A DNA stretch of 64,000 bases from Nonomuraea muscovyensis (GTDB lineage Bacteria; Actinomycetota; Actinomycetes; Streptosporangiales; Streptosporangiaceae), in the NCBI RefSeq assembly GCF_014207745.1, contig NZ_JACHJB010000002.1:2790001-2854000 (forward strand). Direction: 5' to 3'. Shown one piece after another: positions 16,300 to 26,548 of this stretch. The notes beneath the pieces were generated by a model that was given only the letters and a program-made list of their open reading frames with translations, was not told where the DNA came from and did not search any database. The translations under genes were made by a program, and so were the position numbers. Numbering within the stretch: position 1 is the stretch's first letter; the number at the start of each line of letters is the position of its first letter.

Positions 16300-16389
16300 C
16301 GTCAGTGCTGATCGTGGGAGGTTGGGCAAGTCCCGCCTGTCGGGCCCCCGGCAACCCGCGCGTAACGGGCATGCGGGATTATCTCTGCC
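16300..16389 (+). promoter_or_regulatory. Structured 5' leader of the carbonic anhydrase gene, possible SAM-type riboswitch
   Basis: The region contains CCCGGCAACC-like sequence at 16347-16357, the hallmark of the P3 internal loop in SAM-I/SAM-IV aptamers. It also has short complementary arms: GGTTG (16320-16324) with CAACC (16352-16356), CCCG/CGGG at 16332-16335/16341-16344, and CCCG/CGGG at 16355-16358/16366-16369. No Shine-Dalgarno precedes the ATG at 16390, which fits control of access by the leader. The kink-turn and P1 helix are not clearly visible to me, so this is a candidate only. Confidence 0.4.
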
Positions 16390-16884
16390 ATGAGTGCGTT
16401 CGACGACGTTCTGGCCGCTAATGCCGAGTATGCCCAGCAGTTCGCCAACTCCGGCCTCACTGGCCGTGCCGCGCGCGGCCTCGCCGTGGTGACCTGCATG
16501 GACTCCCGCATCGACCCCCTCGGGCTGCTCGGGTTGGCGGCGGGCGACGCGAAGATCCTGCGAAACGCCGGTGCCCGGGTGACGGACGACGTCCTGCGCA
16601 CTCTTGTCCTGGCCGTCTACCTGCTGGGTGTCGAGCGGGTGCTGGTGATGCCGCACACCGACTGCGGCATGGCCAAGGTCACCGACGCCGACGTCCACGA
16701 CCTCACCCAGCTGCGCGGGGTCGACACCCGCAGCCTCGAGTTCCATACGGTGCCCGACCAGGACGCGGCGCTGCGCCACGACCTGACGCGCATCCGCACG
16801 AGCCCGTTCCTGCCGAAGGACCTGCCGGTCGGCGGCGCCATCTACGACGTGCACACCGGCCGGCTGGTGCCGGTGGCGATCTAG
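16390..16884 (+). CDS. Beta-class carbonic anhydrase
   Basis: 164 residues, a compact beta-carbonic anhydrase that interconverts CO2 and bicarbonate in the cytosol. The zinc ligands are C36 in TCMDSR, H89 and C92 in MPHTDCGM. D38 and R40 form the conserved catalytic dyad of type I enzymes. The size and the MSRID/HTDCGM pattern match the Mycobacterium Rv1284 subfamily, which lies next to sulfate-assimilation genes in that genus (recalled knowledge). That link makes the possible SAM-responsive leader upstream more interesting. No SD is visible before ATG 16390. Confidence 0.92.
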   Translation: MSAFDDVLAANAEYAQQFANSGLTGRAARGLAVVTCMDSRIDPLGLLGLAAGDAKILRNAGARVTDDVLRTLVLAVYLLGVERVLVMPHTDCGMAKVTDADVHDLTQLRGVDTRSLEFHTVPDQDAALRHDLTRIRTSPFLPKDLPVGGAIYDVHTGRLVPVAI

Positions 16885-17858
16885 GGGACGAGGACGACCT
16901 TGCCGGTCGTCGCCCTGCTCTCGAGCGCGGCGTGCGCGGCGGCCGCCTGTGCCAGCGGAAACGTCTGCACGGCCGGCACGAGCCTGCCCTCGGCCGCCGC
17001 CGCGAGCGCCCGCACCTCGAACTCCGGCCGCTGCTCCGGCTTGCCCAGCAGGTGCAGCAGGGCGTTGACCGCGGTGATCTCGCGGTCCGCCAGCGTCCCG
17101 GCGTCCGGCCAGAAGTCCTGCCGGGAGGCGTTGCCGATGGTCAGGTAGCGGCCGCCACGGCCGAGGAGCTCGAACGCCGCCCTCGCCCTGTCGCCGCCGA
17201 CGCCGTCGAGCACCGCCGTGAGCGGACGGCCGTCCAGCCACTCGGCGACGGTCTTGTCCCAGGAGGGCTGGTCGTAGTCGACGGCGAGGTCCGCACCGAG
17301 CTCGGCGACGGCCGCCACCTTGGCGGGGCCGCCGGCCGCGCCGATCACCGTGGCGCCGAGGTCACGGGCGTACTGCACGAGCAGCCGCCCGATGCCGCCC
17401 GCGGCCGAGGTGATCAGGACGACGTCGTCGGGGGTGAGCCCGGCGACGTCGAGGAACCCCATCGTGGTGGAGCCGGTGACGACCATCGCGACGGCCGTCT
17501 CGTACCCGAGTCCGTCGGGCAGCGGGTGCAGCGACGCCAGGCCGGCCACGGCGAGCTCGGCGTAGCCGCCGGGCCGGCCGCCCGAGGTCACGACGTCCCG
17601 CCCGATCCAGGAGGGGTCCACGTCGGGGCCCACGGCGTCCACCCTGCCCGCCACCTCGCCCCCGAAGATCGACGGCAGCTCGGGCAGCGGCGGCAGCGAG
17701 TCGCCGGCGAGGCCCGTCCGCATCATGGTCTCCACCAGGTGCACGCCCGCCGCCCTGACGGCGATGCGCACCTCTCCCGGGCCTGGCACGGGGTCGGGGA
17801 CGCTCTCGTAGCGAAGGTTCTCGGCGGGGCCGAAGGCGTGCAGGACGACGGCGTGCAT
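16881..17858 (-). CDS. Zinc-independent MDR-family oxidoreductase (quinone oxidoreductase-like)
   Basis: 325 residues of the medium-chain dehydrogenase/reductase superfamily. The N-terminal GroES-like domain (VVLHAFGPAENLRYESVPDPVPGPGEVRI) lacks the catalytic-zinc Cys. The Rossmann domain has SAAGGIGRLLVQYARDLGATVIG, the NADPH-binding AAGGxG loop of the QOR group. Likely an NADPH-dependent quinone or enone reductase. The start at 17858 has GGAGA upstream. The 3' end overlaps the convergent carbonic anhydrase stop by 4 nt. An MFS gene lies 62 bp upstream on the same strand, and the two may be co-transcribed. Confidence 0.9.
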   Translation of the reverse strand: MHAVVLHAFGPAENLRYESVPDPVPGPGEVRIAVRAAGVHLVETMMRTGLAGDSLPPLPELPSIFGGEVAGRVDAVGPDVDPSWIGRDVVTSGGRPGGYAELAVAGLASLHPLPDGLGYETAVAMVVTGSTTMGFLDVAGLTPDDVVLITSAAGGIGRLLVQYARDLGATVIGAAGGPAKVAAVAELGADLAVDYDQPSWDKTVAEWLDGRPLTAVLDGVGGDRARAAFELLGRGGRYLTIGNASRQDFWPDAGTLADREITAVNALLHLLGKPEQRPEFEVRALAAAAEGRLVPAVQTFPLAQAAAAHAALESRATTGKVVLVP

Positions 17859-17920
17859 GGTGTCTCCAGGGTCGGGATCGGTTCGACCCTTCGAGGGTGC
17901 GACGTCAAGCGCACTTGAGG

Positions 17921-19108
17921 TCAACCCCTGCCGGCTCCCGCCCCGCCGAGCAGCCACGTGGACACCGCCATGACGGCGGCGACCACCCCGCCGCACACCA
18001 TGACCGCCGAGACGGACGCCACGTCCACGACGATCCCGCCGAGCAGCGCCCCCAGCGCGAAGGTCGCCTGGAACGACGAGGTGAACAGCACCGTGGCCGC
18101 CTCCGGCGCGTGCGGGGCCGACCGGGCGAACCACGTCTGCGAGCAGACCGGCACGGCACCGTAGGCCACGCCCCACACCAGCAGCAGGGCGAGCGCCCCC
18201 GTGGCGTCGCTCCCCGCGACGGGCAGCAGGAGCGTGGCGGCCGCGATCAGGCAGCCGGCGCCGGCGAACGTGGCACGCAGGCTGCGGCCGATGGCCGCGC
18301 CCGCCAGGAAGTTCCCGGCGATGCCCGCGATGCCGTACGCCAGCAGGAACGTGCTGACCGCGGCGGGGCCGACCCGCGTGACCTGCTGCAGCAGGGGGGT
18401 GACGTAGGTGTACGTGCCGAAGTGCGCCAGCACCACGAGGAACGTGGCCAGCAGAGCCACCCGCACGCCACGCTCGCGCAGCAGGCCGCGCAGCACGTTC
18501 AGCCGCGTGACCTGGACGGCGGGCAGCGCCGGCACCAGCACCAGCAGGGCGGCCAGCACGAGCAGCGACATGCCGCCCAGGACGGCGAAGGCGGCCCGCC
18601 AACCGGCCAGATGCCCGATGAAGGTGCCGGCCGGCACGCCGAGCACCGACCCGAGCGGCACGGCGGAGAAGATCAGCGCGGTGGCCGTGCCGACCGACCG
18701 CGGCGGCACCAGCCGGGCGGCCAGCCCCGCGCCGATGGACCAGAACCCGCCGATGACCAGGCCCACCAGCACCCGCGACACCAGCATCAGCCCGTAGCCG
18801 GGCGCGACGGCCGCCAGCAGGTCGGCCACGGCGAGCACCGCCATGAGCGCGCACAGCATGAGGCGACGGTCGAGCCGTGCGGTGGTGACGGTGACGACGG
18901 GGGCGGCGACCGCGGCGACCACGCCCGGCATGGCCATCGTCAGGCCGGCCGTGCCGTCGGAGACGCCGAAGCCGGCGCCGATGGACGTCAGCAGGCCGAT
19001 CGGCAGGATCTCGCTGGTGACGATGGTGAAGATGCCCAGGGTCACCGACACCACGGCCGGCCAGCCGGCGAGAGTGGGGCGGGGACGGGCGAGAGTGGGG
19101 CTCGGCAT
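17921..19108 (-). CDS. MFS transporter, 12-TM drug/purine efflux type
   Basis: 395 residues with about 12 hydrophobic segments. The loop after TM2 reads TARLDRRLMLCALM, the degenerate MFS motif A found in the arabinose/chloramphenicol/purine exporter group (AraJ, Cmx, PbuE type). A second half starts after a short LPAVQVTRLNVLRGLLRERG linker. Probable proton-driven export of a small molecule; substrate not readable. ATG 19108 is preceded by GAGGAG. The upstream DNA is an imperfect 39-bp tandem repeat and shows no operator. Confidence 0.87.
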   Translation of the reverse strand: MPSPTLARPRPTLAGWPAVVSVTLGIFTIVTSEILPIGLLTSIGAGFGVSDGTAGLTMAMPGVVAAVAAPVVTVTTARLDRRLMLCALMAVLAVADLLAAVAPGYGLMLVSRVLVGLVIGGFWSIGAGLAARLVPPRSVGTATALIFSAVPLGSVLGVPAGTFIGHLAGWRAAFAVLGGMSLLVLAALLVLVPALPAVQVTRLNVLRGLLRERGVRVALLATFLVVLAHFGTYTYVTPLLQQVTRVGPAAVSTFLLAYGIAGIAGNFLAGAAIGRSLRATFAGAGCLIAAATLLLPVAGSDATGALALLLVWGVAYGAVPVCSQTWFARSAPHAPEAATVLFTSSFQATFALGALLGGIVVDVASVSAVMVCGGVVAAVMAVSTWLLGGAGAGRG

Positions 19109-19268
19109 GTGCTCCTCGTTCGGCAGGTCGCTGCGGTCTCGCGCTTCGCGGGCGCGACGGGTGCGATCAAGCCAAGCAGTGCGGCGGCGGGAGCGTCTGG
19201 CATGTTTCGGACCAGTGCGTACAGGGCGGGTCCGCCACGTTCGGGACCACCACAAGCGGCGGCGTCTT

Positions 19269-19414
19269 CAGGACCAGTACGAGCGGCGGCGGGAGAGTCC
19301 ACCCCGCCAGAACCGGTACGGGTGGCGGCAGGAGAGCCACCCCCGCCAGAACCAGCACGAACGGCAACAGGAGAGCCCACCCCGCCAGGACCGGTACGAG
19401 TGGGGCAGGAGGGG
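19269..19414. repeat. Tandem repeat, about 3.7 units of 39 bp
   Basis: Units at 19269, 19308, 19347 and a partial one at 19386 share CAGRACC(A/G)G(T/C)ACG at the start and a (C/A)ACCCCGC end. The unit is a multiple of three and reads through as a Gly/Ser/Pro/Ala-rich 13-mer on the minus strand, but no convincing gene uses that frame. The repeats occupy the 353-bp gap between the divergent MFS and phosphatase genes, where any promoters must also lie. Confidence 0.85.
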
Positions 19415-19461
19415 CCTGTGTGGTTCAGACCTGTGGGCTCGGCGGCCGTAGGGTGTCGGAC

Positions 19462-20190
19462 GTGAGAAGACATGTCGCGTTCAACCGCCTGCACAACTTC
19501 CGGGACCTCGGCGGCTACGTCGCCGGTGACGGCCGGACGGTGACGTGGGGGCGGATCTACCGGTCCGACTCGCTGGCCAAGCTGGCGGGCGACGACTGGG
19601 ACCGCTTCCTGGGGCTCGGGGTGCGCGTGGTGATCGACCTGCGCTACCCGTGGGAGATCGCGGCCAAGGGCCGGGTGCCGGAACACGACGGGATGACGTA
19701 CGTGAACCTGAGCATCGAGCACCGGCCCTACGACCAGGCGGAGATCGACCCGGACGTCGACCCGTGGCGCCACCTCGCCGACCGGTACGCCGAGGTCGCC
19801 GCGGACGGGGCCGGTGAGTTGCGGCAGGCGCTGGAGGTGATCGCCGGCGGAGCGGGGCCGCTGGTGTTCCACTGCGCCTCGGGCAAGGACCGCACCGGGA
19901 TCCTGGCCGCCCTCGTCCTGTCGCTGGCCGGGGTGGCGGAGGAGCAGATCGTCGAGGACTTCGCGCTGACCGAACTGGCCACGGACAGGCTGGTCGCCGA
20001 CTGGCGGGCCGCCCATCCGTCGCGGGTGCTGCGGTGGCCGGGATACGGGCGGGCGCCGGCCGAGGTCATGCGGCTGTTCCTCGCCGACCTGGCGTCCCGG
20101 CACGGGTCGGTACGGGGCTACGCCGCCGACGTGCTGGGCGTGGACGACGACCTGGTCAACCGGCTACGCGACGAGCTCCTCGCCCCCTGA
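19462..20190 (+). CDS. Tyrosine/lipid phosphatase of the PtpB family
   Basis: 242 residues. The active-site loop is HCASGKDRTG, with nucleophile C138 and R144. The extra Lys and Asp in the P-loop are typical of the mycobacterial PtpB group of dual protein and phosphoinositide phosphatases. The N-terminus FNRLHNFRDLGGY is the conserved entry of that family, and GRIYRSDSLAKL follows. No signal peptide, so cytosolic or exported by another route. GTG 19462 has AGGG 9 nt upstream; an in-frame GTG three codons earlier is an alternative. The gene stands alone between the repeat arrays. Confidence 0.9.
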   Translation: MRRHVAFNRLHNFRDLGGYVAGDGRTVTWGRIYRSDSLAKLAGDDWDRFLGLGVRVVIDLRYPWEIAAKGRVPEHDGMTYVNLSIEHRPYDQAEIDPDVDPWRHLADRYAEVAADGAGELRQALEVIAGGAGPLVFHCASGKDRTGILAALVLSLAGVAEEQIVEDFALTELATDRLVADWRAAHPSRVLRWPGYGRAPAEVMRLFLADLASRHGSVRGYAADVLGVDDDLVNRLRDELLAP

Positions 20191-20429
20191 CGCCGGCCCC
20201 CTGCCACCACCGGCAAGCACCGGCTCCCATGAGCCGCGAACATCCACGCATGCCGACCTCCGCGCGTACCGACGTCCACGGACGGCGTCGGTCGCGCATG
20301 ACGGAACCCGGCTCCCGGCCACAGGAGGACCCGCTCACCTGGCAGCACAGGGTGACTGCCATCACCAGCGGGGCACCGGCTCTCGGGCACCGACTCCCAG
20401 CGGTGCGGACGACCAGGCGTACGGGCCGC

Positions 20430-20493
20430 CATGCATTCCCACCACCGTGCACGCCCACTACCATGCATTCCCACCACGGTGCACTCCCGCCAT
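20430..20493. repeat. Two tandem 32-bp repeats
   Basis: Units 20430-20461 and 20462-20493 both begin CATGCATTCCCACCAC, with 4-6 differences later. They are part of the 342-bp gap between the phosphatase gene and parE, which otherwise contains only the parE terminator and no gene I can support. Confidence 0.75.
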
Positions 20494-20498
20494 CGTGC

Positions 20499-20524
20499 GT
20501 GCCGGCATCAACGGATGCCGGCAC
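20499..20524 (-). terminator. Intrinsic-type terminator after parE
   Basis: GTGCCGGCAT and ATGCCGGCAC form a perfect 10-bp stem with a 6-nt loop, 8 nt beyond the parE stop codon. Confidence 0.75.
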
Positions 20525-20532
20525 GCCGCAGG

Positions 20533-22599
<2,067 letters not shown>

Positions 22600-22845
22600 T
22601 CCAGCTCCTCTGGTCTAGCATCGAACACCAGTGCGTAGCTTACCGTTCTTCCCTCACGCGCGCGTACAAGCTTGCCACGCCGTCACGTTTGCCGTTACCA
22701 GGCGGCTGTCCGTCACTACTTTCGGACACATTCCGCTCTCGGCGTAGCGAGGGGGCGGTTGGGAACGTCCAGGTCCGGTTAGATGTTGTTCCAAGTGACT
22801 GACGCCAGATCCTCGCTTCGGCGGGGGTGACCCGAAAGGCGATAC

Positions 22846-23076
22846 GTGACTGGAGCTCTCGCCCCCGTTAAGCCGCTGACGGCCCTCGACCGCTGCGACC
22901 GTTGCGGCGCCCAGGCCTACATTCGCGCGACCCTGCCCGTGGGTGGGGAGCTGCTGTTCTGCGCCCACCATGGGCGTCAGCACATCGCAGCACTGCGCGA
23001 AAAGGGCGCCGACATCCTGGACGAGTCGGCTCGGCTCAGCGAAACCCCTTCCATTGCCCGCAACGACCAGCGCTGA
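22846..23076 (+). CDS. Small DUF7455 protein with Cys/His metal-site motif
   Basis: 76 residues. CDRCGAQA at residues 17-24 and FCAHHG near residue 40 form a likely single zinc site (three Cys and one or two His). The preceding PLTALDRCDRC pattern and the length match the DUF7455 family, which in streptomycetes sits in this hrdB/parE neighbourhood (recalled). Function unknown; the conservation suggests a core role. GTG 22846 has AAAGG 6 nt upstream. The 246-bp divergent region shared with parE must hold both promoters, but I could not assign hexamers. Confidence 0.88.
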   Translation: MTGALAPVKPLTALDRCDRCGAQAYIRATLPVGGELLFCAHHGRQHIAALREKGADILDESARLSETPSIARNDQR

Positions 23077-23121
23077 CAGCGCGCTGGTCGTGATGAGATA
23101 ACCACATATCGCACAAGCGTG

Positions 23122-23155
23122 GAACGGCGGTCCGGCATGCCCGAGGCCGCCGTTC
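23122..23155. terminator. Terminator hairpin between DUF7455 and GNAT genes
   Basis: GAACGGCGG pairs with CCGCCGTTC, with a further CGG/CCG pairing possible inside the loop. It lies in the 118-bp gap between convergent genes. Confidence 0.65.
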
Positions 23156-23194
23156 AGCGTTTCCCGGCCCGGTCCTCCCCCCGCCACCGGGTCG

Positions 23195-23893
23195 TCAGAG
23201 GACCCGGTAGTGGTAGCCGCCGCGTACCTCGAAACCCTCGGTCCGGTACAAGGCCTGCGCGGCCAGGTTGGGTGCGGTGGTGACGAGGTACGCCGAGCGG
23301 GCACCGCTGTGCCGCACCAGGGCGCGCAGGACGCTGCGGGCGAGCCCGCGGCGGCGGGCATGCGGCAGGGTCGCCATGCAGTAGACGCCCAGCGTGTCCC
23401 CCTGCGGCACACCGCGTCCGACGGCCAGCGGCACGCCGTCCTCCTCCACGGCGGCGTACCGGGCCGGCACGCCGGTGCAGATGCGCTCGGCGGCCGCCAG
23501 CCCGTCGCCGTAACGACCGTCCACGGCCCACCACGTCTCCAGCCACTCCGGCCAGGGATGGTCCTCGACGCGCACCTGGTGTCCCGGCTCGGGCATCTCA
23601 CCCGAACCCACCATGACGATGGTGGGGTCGACGAGGGCGTACCCCCTGGCCTCCAGCGCGGCGTCCAGCTCGGGCGCGGTCCGCGACCCCACCGAGAAGA
23701 CGCAGCGCTGTCCCCGGGAGGCGTAGAAGTCCTCGGCCACGCCGACGGCCGCGTCCAGGTCGGCGGGGACGTCCGGCGCGAGGACCGAGTTGGCCCGTTT
23801 GGTGACCCCGCCCGCGTATCGGAGGATCCAGCCGCCGTGCCGCCGCTGCTCGTACGCGGGCCAGGCCTCGTGGACGAGGAGGTCGATGTTCAC
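23195..23893 (-). CDS. GNAT-family N-acetyltransferase
   Basis: 232 residues. The C-terminal half carries the acetyl-CoA motif LPHARRRGLARSVLRAL (R-x-x-G-x-A loop) and then APNLAAQALYRTEGFEVRGGYHYR, the closing motif of GNAT enzymes. The N-terminal half (EAWPAYEQRRHGGWILRYAGGVTKRANSV) matches a family annotated as GNAT with an extra N-terminal lobe. Substrate unknown. The GTG at 23893 keeps that conserved entry but has no good SD. A MITE-like inverted repeat starts 10 bp upstream and may have displaced the original promoter. Confidence 0.85.
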   Translation of the reverse strand: MNIDLLVHEAWPAYEQRRHGGWILRYAGGVTKRANSVLAPDVPADLDAAVGVAEDFYASRGQRCVFSVGSRTAPELDAALEARGYALVDPTIVMVGSGEMPEPGHQVRVEDHPWPEWLETWWAVDGRYGDGLAAAERICTGVPARYAAVEEDGVPLAVGRGVPQGDTLGVYCMATLPHARRRGLARSVLRALVRHSGARSAYLVTTAPNLAAQALYRTEGFEVRGGYHYRVL

Positions 23894-23903
23894 CCGGAGG
23901 AGC

Positions 23904-23971
23904 CTAGTGGGTGACCACGAACGTTTGCCTGGTCGGGCGGCCGGTCGTCCCGAGGGGTCACCCCCCACTAG
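23904..23971. mobile_element. 68-bp MITE-like inverted repeat flanked by CTAG
   Basis: The left end reads CTAGTGGGTGACCACGAACG; the right end, read in reverse, is CTAGTGGGGGGTGACCCC. Both ends carry the TA dinucleotide that IS630/Tc1-type elements duplicate on insertion. The left end matches 20 of 22 bases at 25041-25062, where an IS630-type transposase remnant ends. I read it as a non-autonomous IS630 derivative; a plain hairpin terminator is the alternative. Confidence 0.5.
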
Positions 23972-24070
23972 AGGCCAGGCGCTCGCGGAAGCAACCGGCC
24001 GAAGGCACGGTCTTGGACGGTACTTTCGGCCCATACCGCGGTAAGACACAGCCCCGCAAAGTAGGGGCTC

Positions 24071-25045
24071 ATGTCAGAGAGAAGACGGCGTATCGACGCG
24101 CTTGATGTGATTCGCGGATTCGCGCTCTGCGGGATCTTGCTGGCCAATGTCGGGCCGATTTCCAACATCAGTGGCAAGATCGTGGGGCCCGGGACGAGCG
24201 ACTGGATGGGGTACATCGTCGATCACCGGTTCTTCCCGATCTTCGCCGTCCTGTTCGGCGTGGGGTTCGCGCTGTTGCTGGAGTCGGCCGAGGGCCGTAC
24301 GGCCAGTCCGCGGCTGCTTCTGCTGCGCAGGCTGCTCGTGCTCCTTGCGATCGGTCTCCTGCACCTGTTCCTGATCTGGCCGGGTGACGTGCTCGCCATC
24401 TACGCGGCCTCCGGGCTGGTGATCCTGCTGCCGTCGACCTGGCTGCCGCGGTGAGCGGTCGCGGTCCTCGCCGTCGTGGTCCTCGTGGCGTCCCTGTTCG
24501 TGACCGACGGCTACCTGCTCGCCCCCGGCCTGCTGCTGGTGGGCGCCGCCCTGGTCAGGTACGGCGTGATCGACCGGATCGAGCAGTCCGCGAAGGGACC
24601 GGCCATCACGGGGGCGCTGCTCGCGGTGGCCGCAGCACCGACGCTGGCGGTACAAGTCGTCGTGCAGATGAACAATCCCGCCGGCCGGGCCGCCGGCGTC
24701 GTGACCGCGATCGCCGGCATGCTGATCGGCGGGGTGTACGTCTGCATGCTGCTGCTCATGCTCAGGACGCCGCTGCGGGCGGCACTGCACGCGCTCTTCG
24801 CGCCGCTGGGGAAGATGGCGCTGACGAACTACCTCACCGCCTCCATCCTCGTGCTGGCCGTCGCGCACCTGCACGGCCGCCCGCAGGACTGGACCCAGCC
24901 CGTACTCCTGGCCCTAGCGGTCGGGATCCTCTCCGCGCAGTGGGTGTTTTCCACGCTGTGGCTGCGCCGTTACCGGTTCGGTCCGCTGGAATGGCTGTGG
25001 CGCTGGGCCACGTGGGGCCGCCGCCCGGCCCTCCAGCACGCCTAG
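24071..25045 (+). pseudogene. DUF418 membrane protein gene interrupted by one in-frame TGA
   Basis: ATG 24071 opens RRRIDALDVIRGFALCGILLAN, the standard DUF418 entry. The frame runs 127 codons to a TGA at 24452-24454 right after LPSTWLPR. It continues without any shift as AVAVLAVVVLVASLF to the expected DUF418 end (MALTNYLTASILV, then YRFGPLEWLWRWATWG). The two halves join perfectly, so one base change (for example TGG or CGA to TGA) explains the break. About eight membrane segments are expected; DUF418 proteins are of unknown function. It could be a sequencing error, or the gene may be dead. The gene lies between two related 22-bp repeats. Confidence 0.82.
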
Positions 25046-25345
25046 TGGGTCACTACGAACGTCACCGGATTTGATCAAGCGGGGTCGGCCCATCCGGCGC
25101 CTTGGACGGGCCGGATCGATAGCAGCCCGAACTGGTCGAAGGCGAAGCACCGGTTGGGGAAGCGGCCGGTGACCTCCTCGATCCGGTCCAGCTTGGCGTC
25201 GAAGGAGGTCTTCCAGGCGCGGGTGCGTCGGAAGGAGATGCCGTGCCGGTGCGGCAGCCGGCGCAGGTGCCCGCGCCCGATGAACATCCGGCGGTCGCCG
25301 TGGCGGGCCAGGTGCTCGGCGAGCTTGCGCACGCTCCCGCCCGGC
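25041..25345 (-). mobile_element. IS630-family transposase remnant with one terminal end
   Basis: On the minus strand 25075-25345 encodes about 90 residues. They begin SVRKLAEHLARHGDRRMFIG, continue with LHRHGISFRRTRAWK and KLDRIEEVTGRFPNRCFAFD, and end at a stop. This matches the middle of actinobacterial IS630 transposases (helix-turn-helix linker and the first catalytic strand, FDQFG). The N-terminus and most of the DDE domain are missing. The sequence 25041-25062, which includes the DUF418 stop and a CTAG, matches the MITE-like end at 23903-23924. The element is therefore internally deleted and inactive. Confidence 0.7.
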
Positions 25346-25455
25346 AAGGGTCCAGCGCGGGCCCGCCGGCCGGGCGCCCCCGTGGAACCCCTGCCGTTCC
25401 GGCCGGACGGGCGGCGGTGGCCGGACGCGGCGGCCTGGCCTGGGAGAATGGGGAC

Positions 25456-26190
25456 GTGTTGATTCTGTTGCCGCCGTCCGAGGGCAAGGCCTCCGAAGGC
25501 AGCGGCCCTCCCCTGGGTGACCTGTCGTTCCCCGCCCTCGGCCGGGCGCGCAGGCGGGTGCTGACCGCGCTCGCCAAGGCGTCGCGGCGGCGTGACGCCC
25601 TGGACGTGCTGGGCCTGACCCCGGGGCTGGCCGGCGAGCTCGCGAAAAACCTGGTGCTCCAGACGGCCGCCACGCTCCCCGCCGCCGAGTTGTACACCGG
25701 TGTCCTCTACGACAACCTCGGTCTCGGCACCTTGGAGGGTGCGGCCAGGCTGCGGGCCGAGGAGTCGGTGCTCGTCTTCTCGGGGCTGTGGGGGGTGCTG
25801 CGGATCACCGACCGGGTGCCGCCCTACCGGCTGTCCATGGGGGTCAGCCTGCCTCCGCTCGGCGGGCTGGCCGCCTTCTGGCGCCCGCTGGTGACGAAGC
25901 AGCTCGACGCGCTTCCCGGGCTGGTGGTGGACCTGCGTTCGGCCACGTACGCGGGGGCCTGGCAGCCGGGTGACCGGTCGGTGGCGGTACGGGTGTTCAA
26001 GGACGGCAAGGTGGTCAGCCACATGGCCAAGGCCACCCGAGGTGAGATCGCCAGGGCCCTCCTTGCGTCCGGCGACGACCCGGCGTCCCCGGACGAGCTG
26101 GCCAAGATCCTGGACACTCTGGGCTACACCGTGGACCTGACGGCCCCCGCCCGGCCGACCCGCCCGTGGACCCTCGACGTCCGGCTCTGA
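25456..26190 (+). CDS. yaaA: Peroxide-stress protein YaaA family
   Basis: 244 residues, full length. It opens with LILLPPSEGKASEG, the signature entry of the YaaA/DUF328 family. In E. coli this protein limits free iron during peroxide stress and binds DNA through a helix-hairpin-helix-like element (established). Later motifs are YTGVLYDNLG, FSGLWGVLRITDRVPPYRLSMG and VVDLRSATYAG. GTG 25456 has GGGAG about 9 nt upstream. The IS630 remnant ends about 110 bp upstream. Probably monocistronic; the next gene is convergent hrdB. Confidence 0.88.
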   Translation: MLILLPPSEGKASEGSGPPLGDLSFPALGRARRRVLTALAKASRRRDALDVLGLTPGLAGELAKNLVLQTAATLPAAELYTGVLYDNLGLGTLEGAARLRAEESVLVFSGLWGVLRITDRVPPYRLSMGVSLPPLGGLAAFWRPLVTKQLDALPGLVVDLRSATYAGAWQPGDRSVAVRVFKDGKVVSHMAKATRGEIARALLASGDDPASPDELAKILDTLGYTVDLTAPARPTRPWTLDVRL

Positions 26191-26283
26191 CTGCCCTCTC
26201 GGCCGCCCCTGCCGGTGAGGCTCCCGCGCAGGCGCAGGTCCCGGGGGCATGGGCCCCTTCGGACAGGTGAAGCTTTCGGAGGC

Positions 26284-26417
26284 GGGAGGTCCCAGGGCTG
26301 CTGGTCATCGGTTCGGCCGGTCCCGGAGTCGGAGATCCCGGGCCGGGAGGTCCCAGGGCGGCTGGTCACGGTTCGGCCGGTCGCGGAGCCGGAGATCCCG
26401 GGCCGGGAGGTCCCAGC
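26284..26417. repeat. Tandem repeat, two units of 60-61 bp plus a partial third
   Basis: Units at 26284-26344 and 26345-26404, with the third starting at 26405, all open with GGGAGGTCCCAG and close with GGAGATCCCGGGCC. They fill the gap between yaaA and the hrdB terminator (26191-26548), where I see no gene. Confidence 0.85.
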
Positions 26418-26501
26418 GGGTCGTCCGTGACCCGGACACCCACGACCCATCCTGCGGCCCGGACGCGGACGGCTCACCGAGCCAGCGGGCCTGGACACGC
26501 G

Positions 26502-26534
26502 TGAGCCCCGCGCTGCGAGGCAGGGCGGGGCTCA
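26502..26534 (-). terminator. Terminator after hrdB
   Basis: TGAGCCCCGC and GCGGGGCTCA form a 10-bp perfect stem with a 13-nt loop, 14 nt past the hrdB stop. Confidence 0.7.
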
Positions 26535-26548
26535 GGCGGGGTGGTGGG

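Noticed and set aside
16371..16421. 16-codon ORF with two Cys codons overlapping the carbonic anhydrase start (attenuator leader peptide)
   Set aside because: No ribosome site of its own, and the two Cys codons fall around and past the gene's start; too weak to support.
24451..25074. Separate 207-codon ORF inside the second half of DUF418
   Set aside because: Different frame, Arg/Pro-rich shadow; the DUF418 frame continues alongside it.
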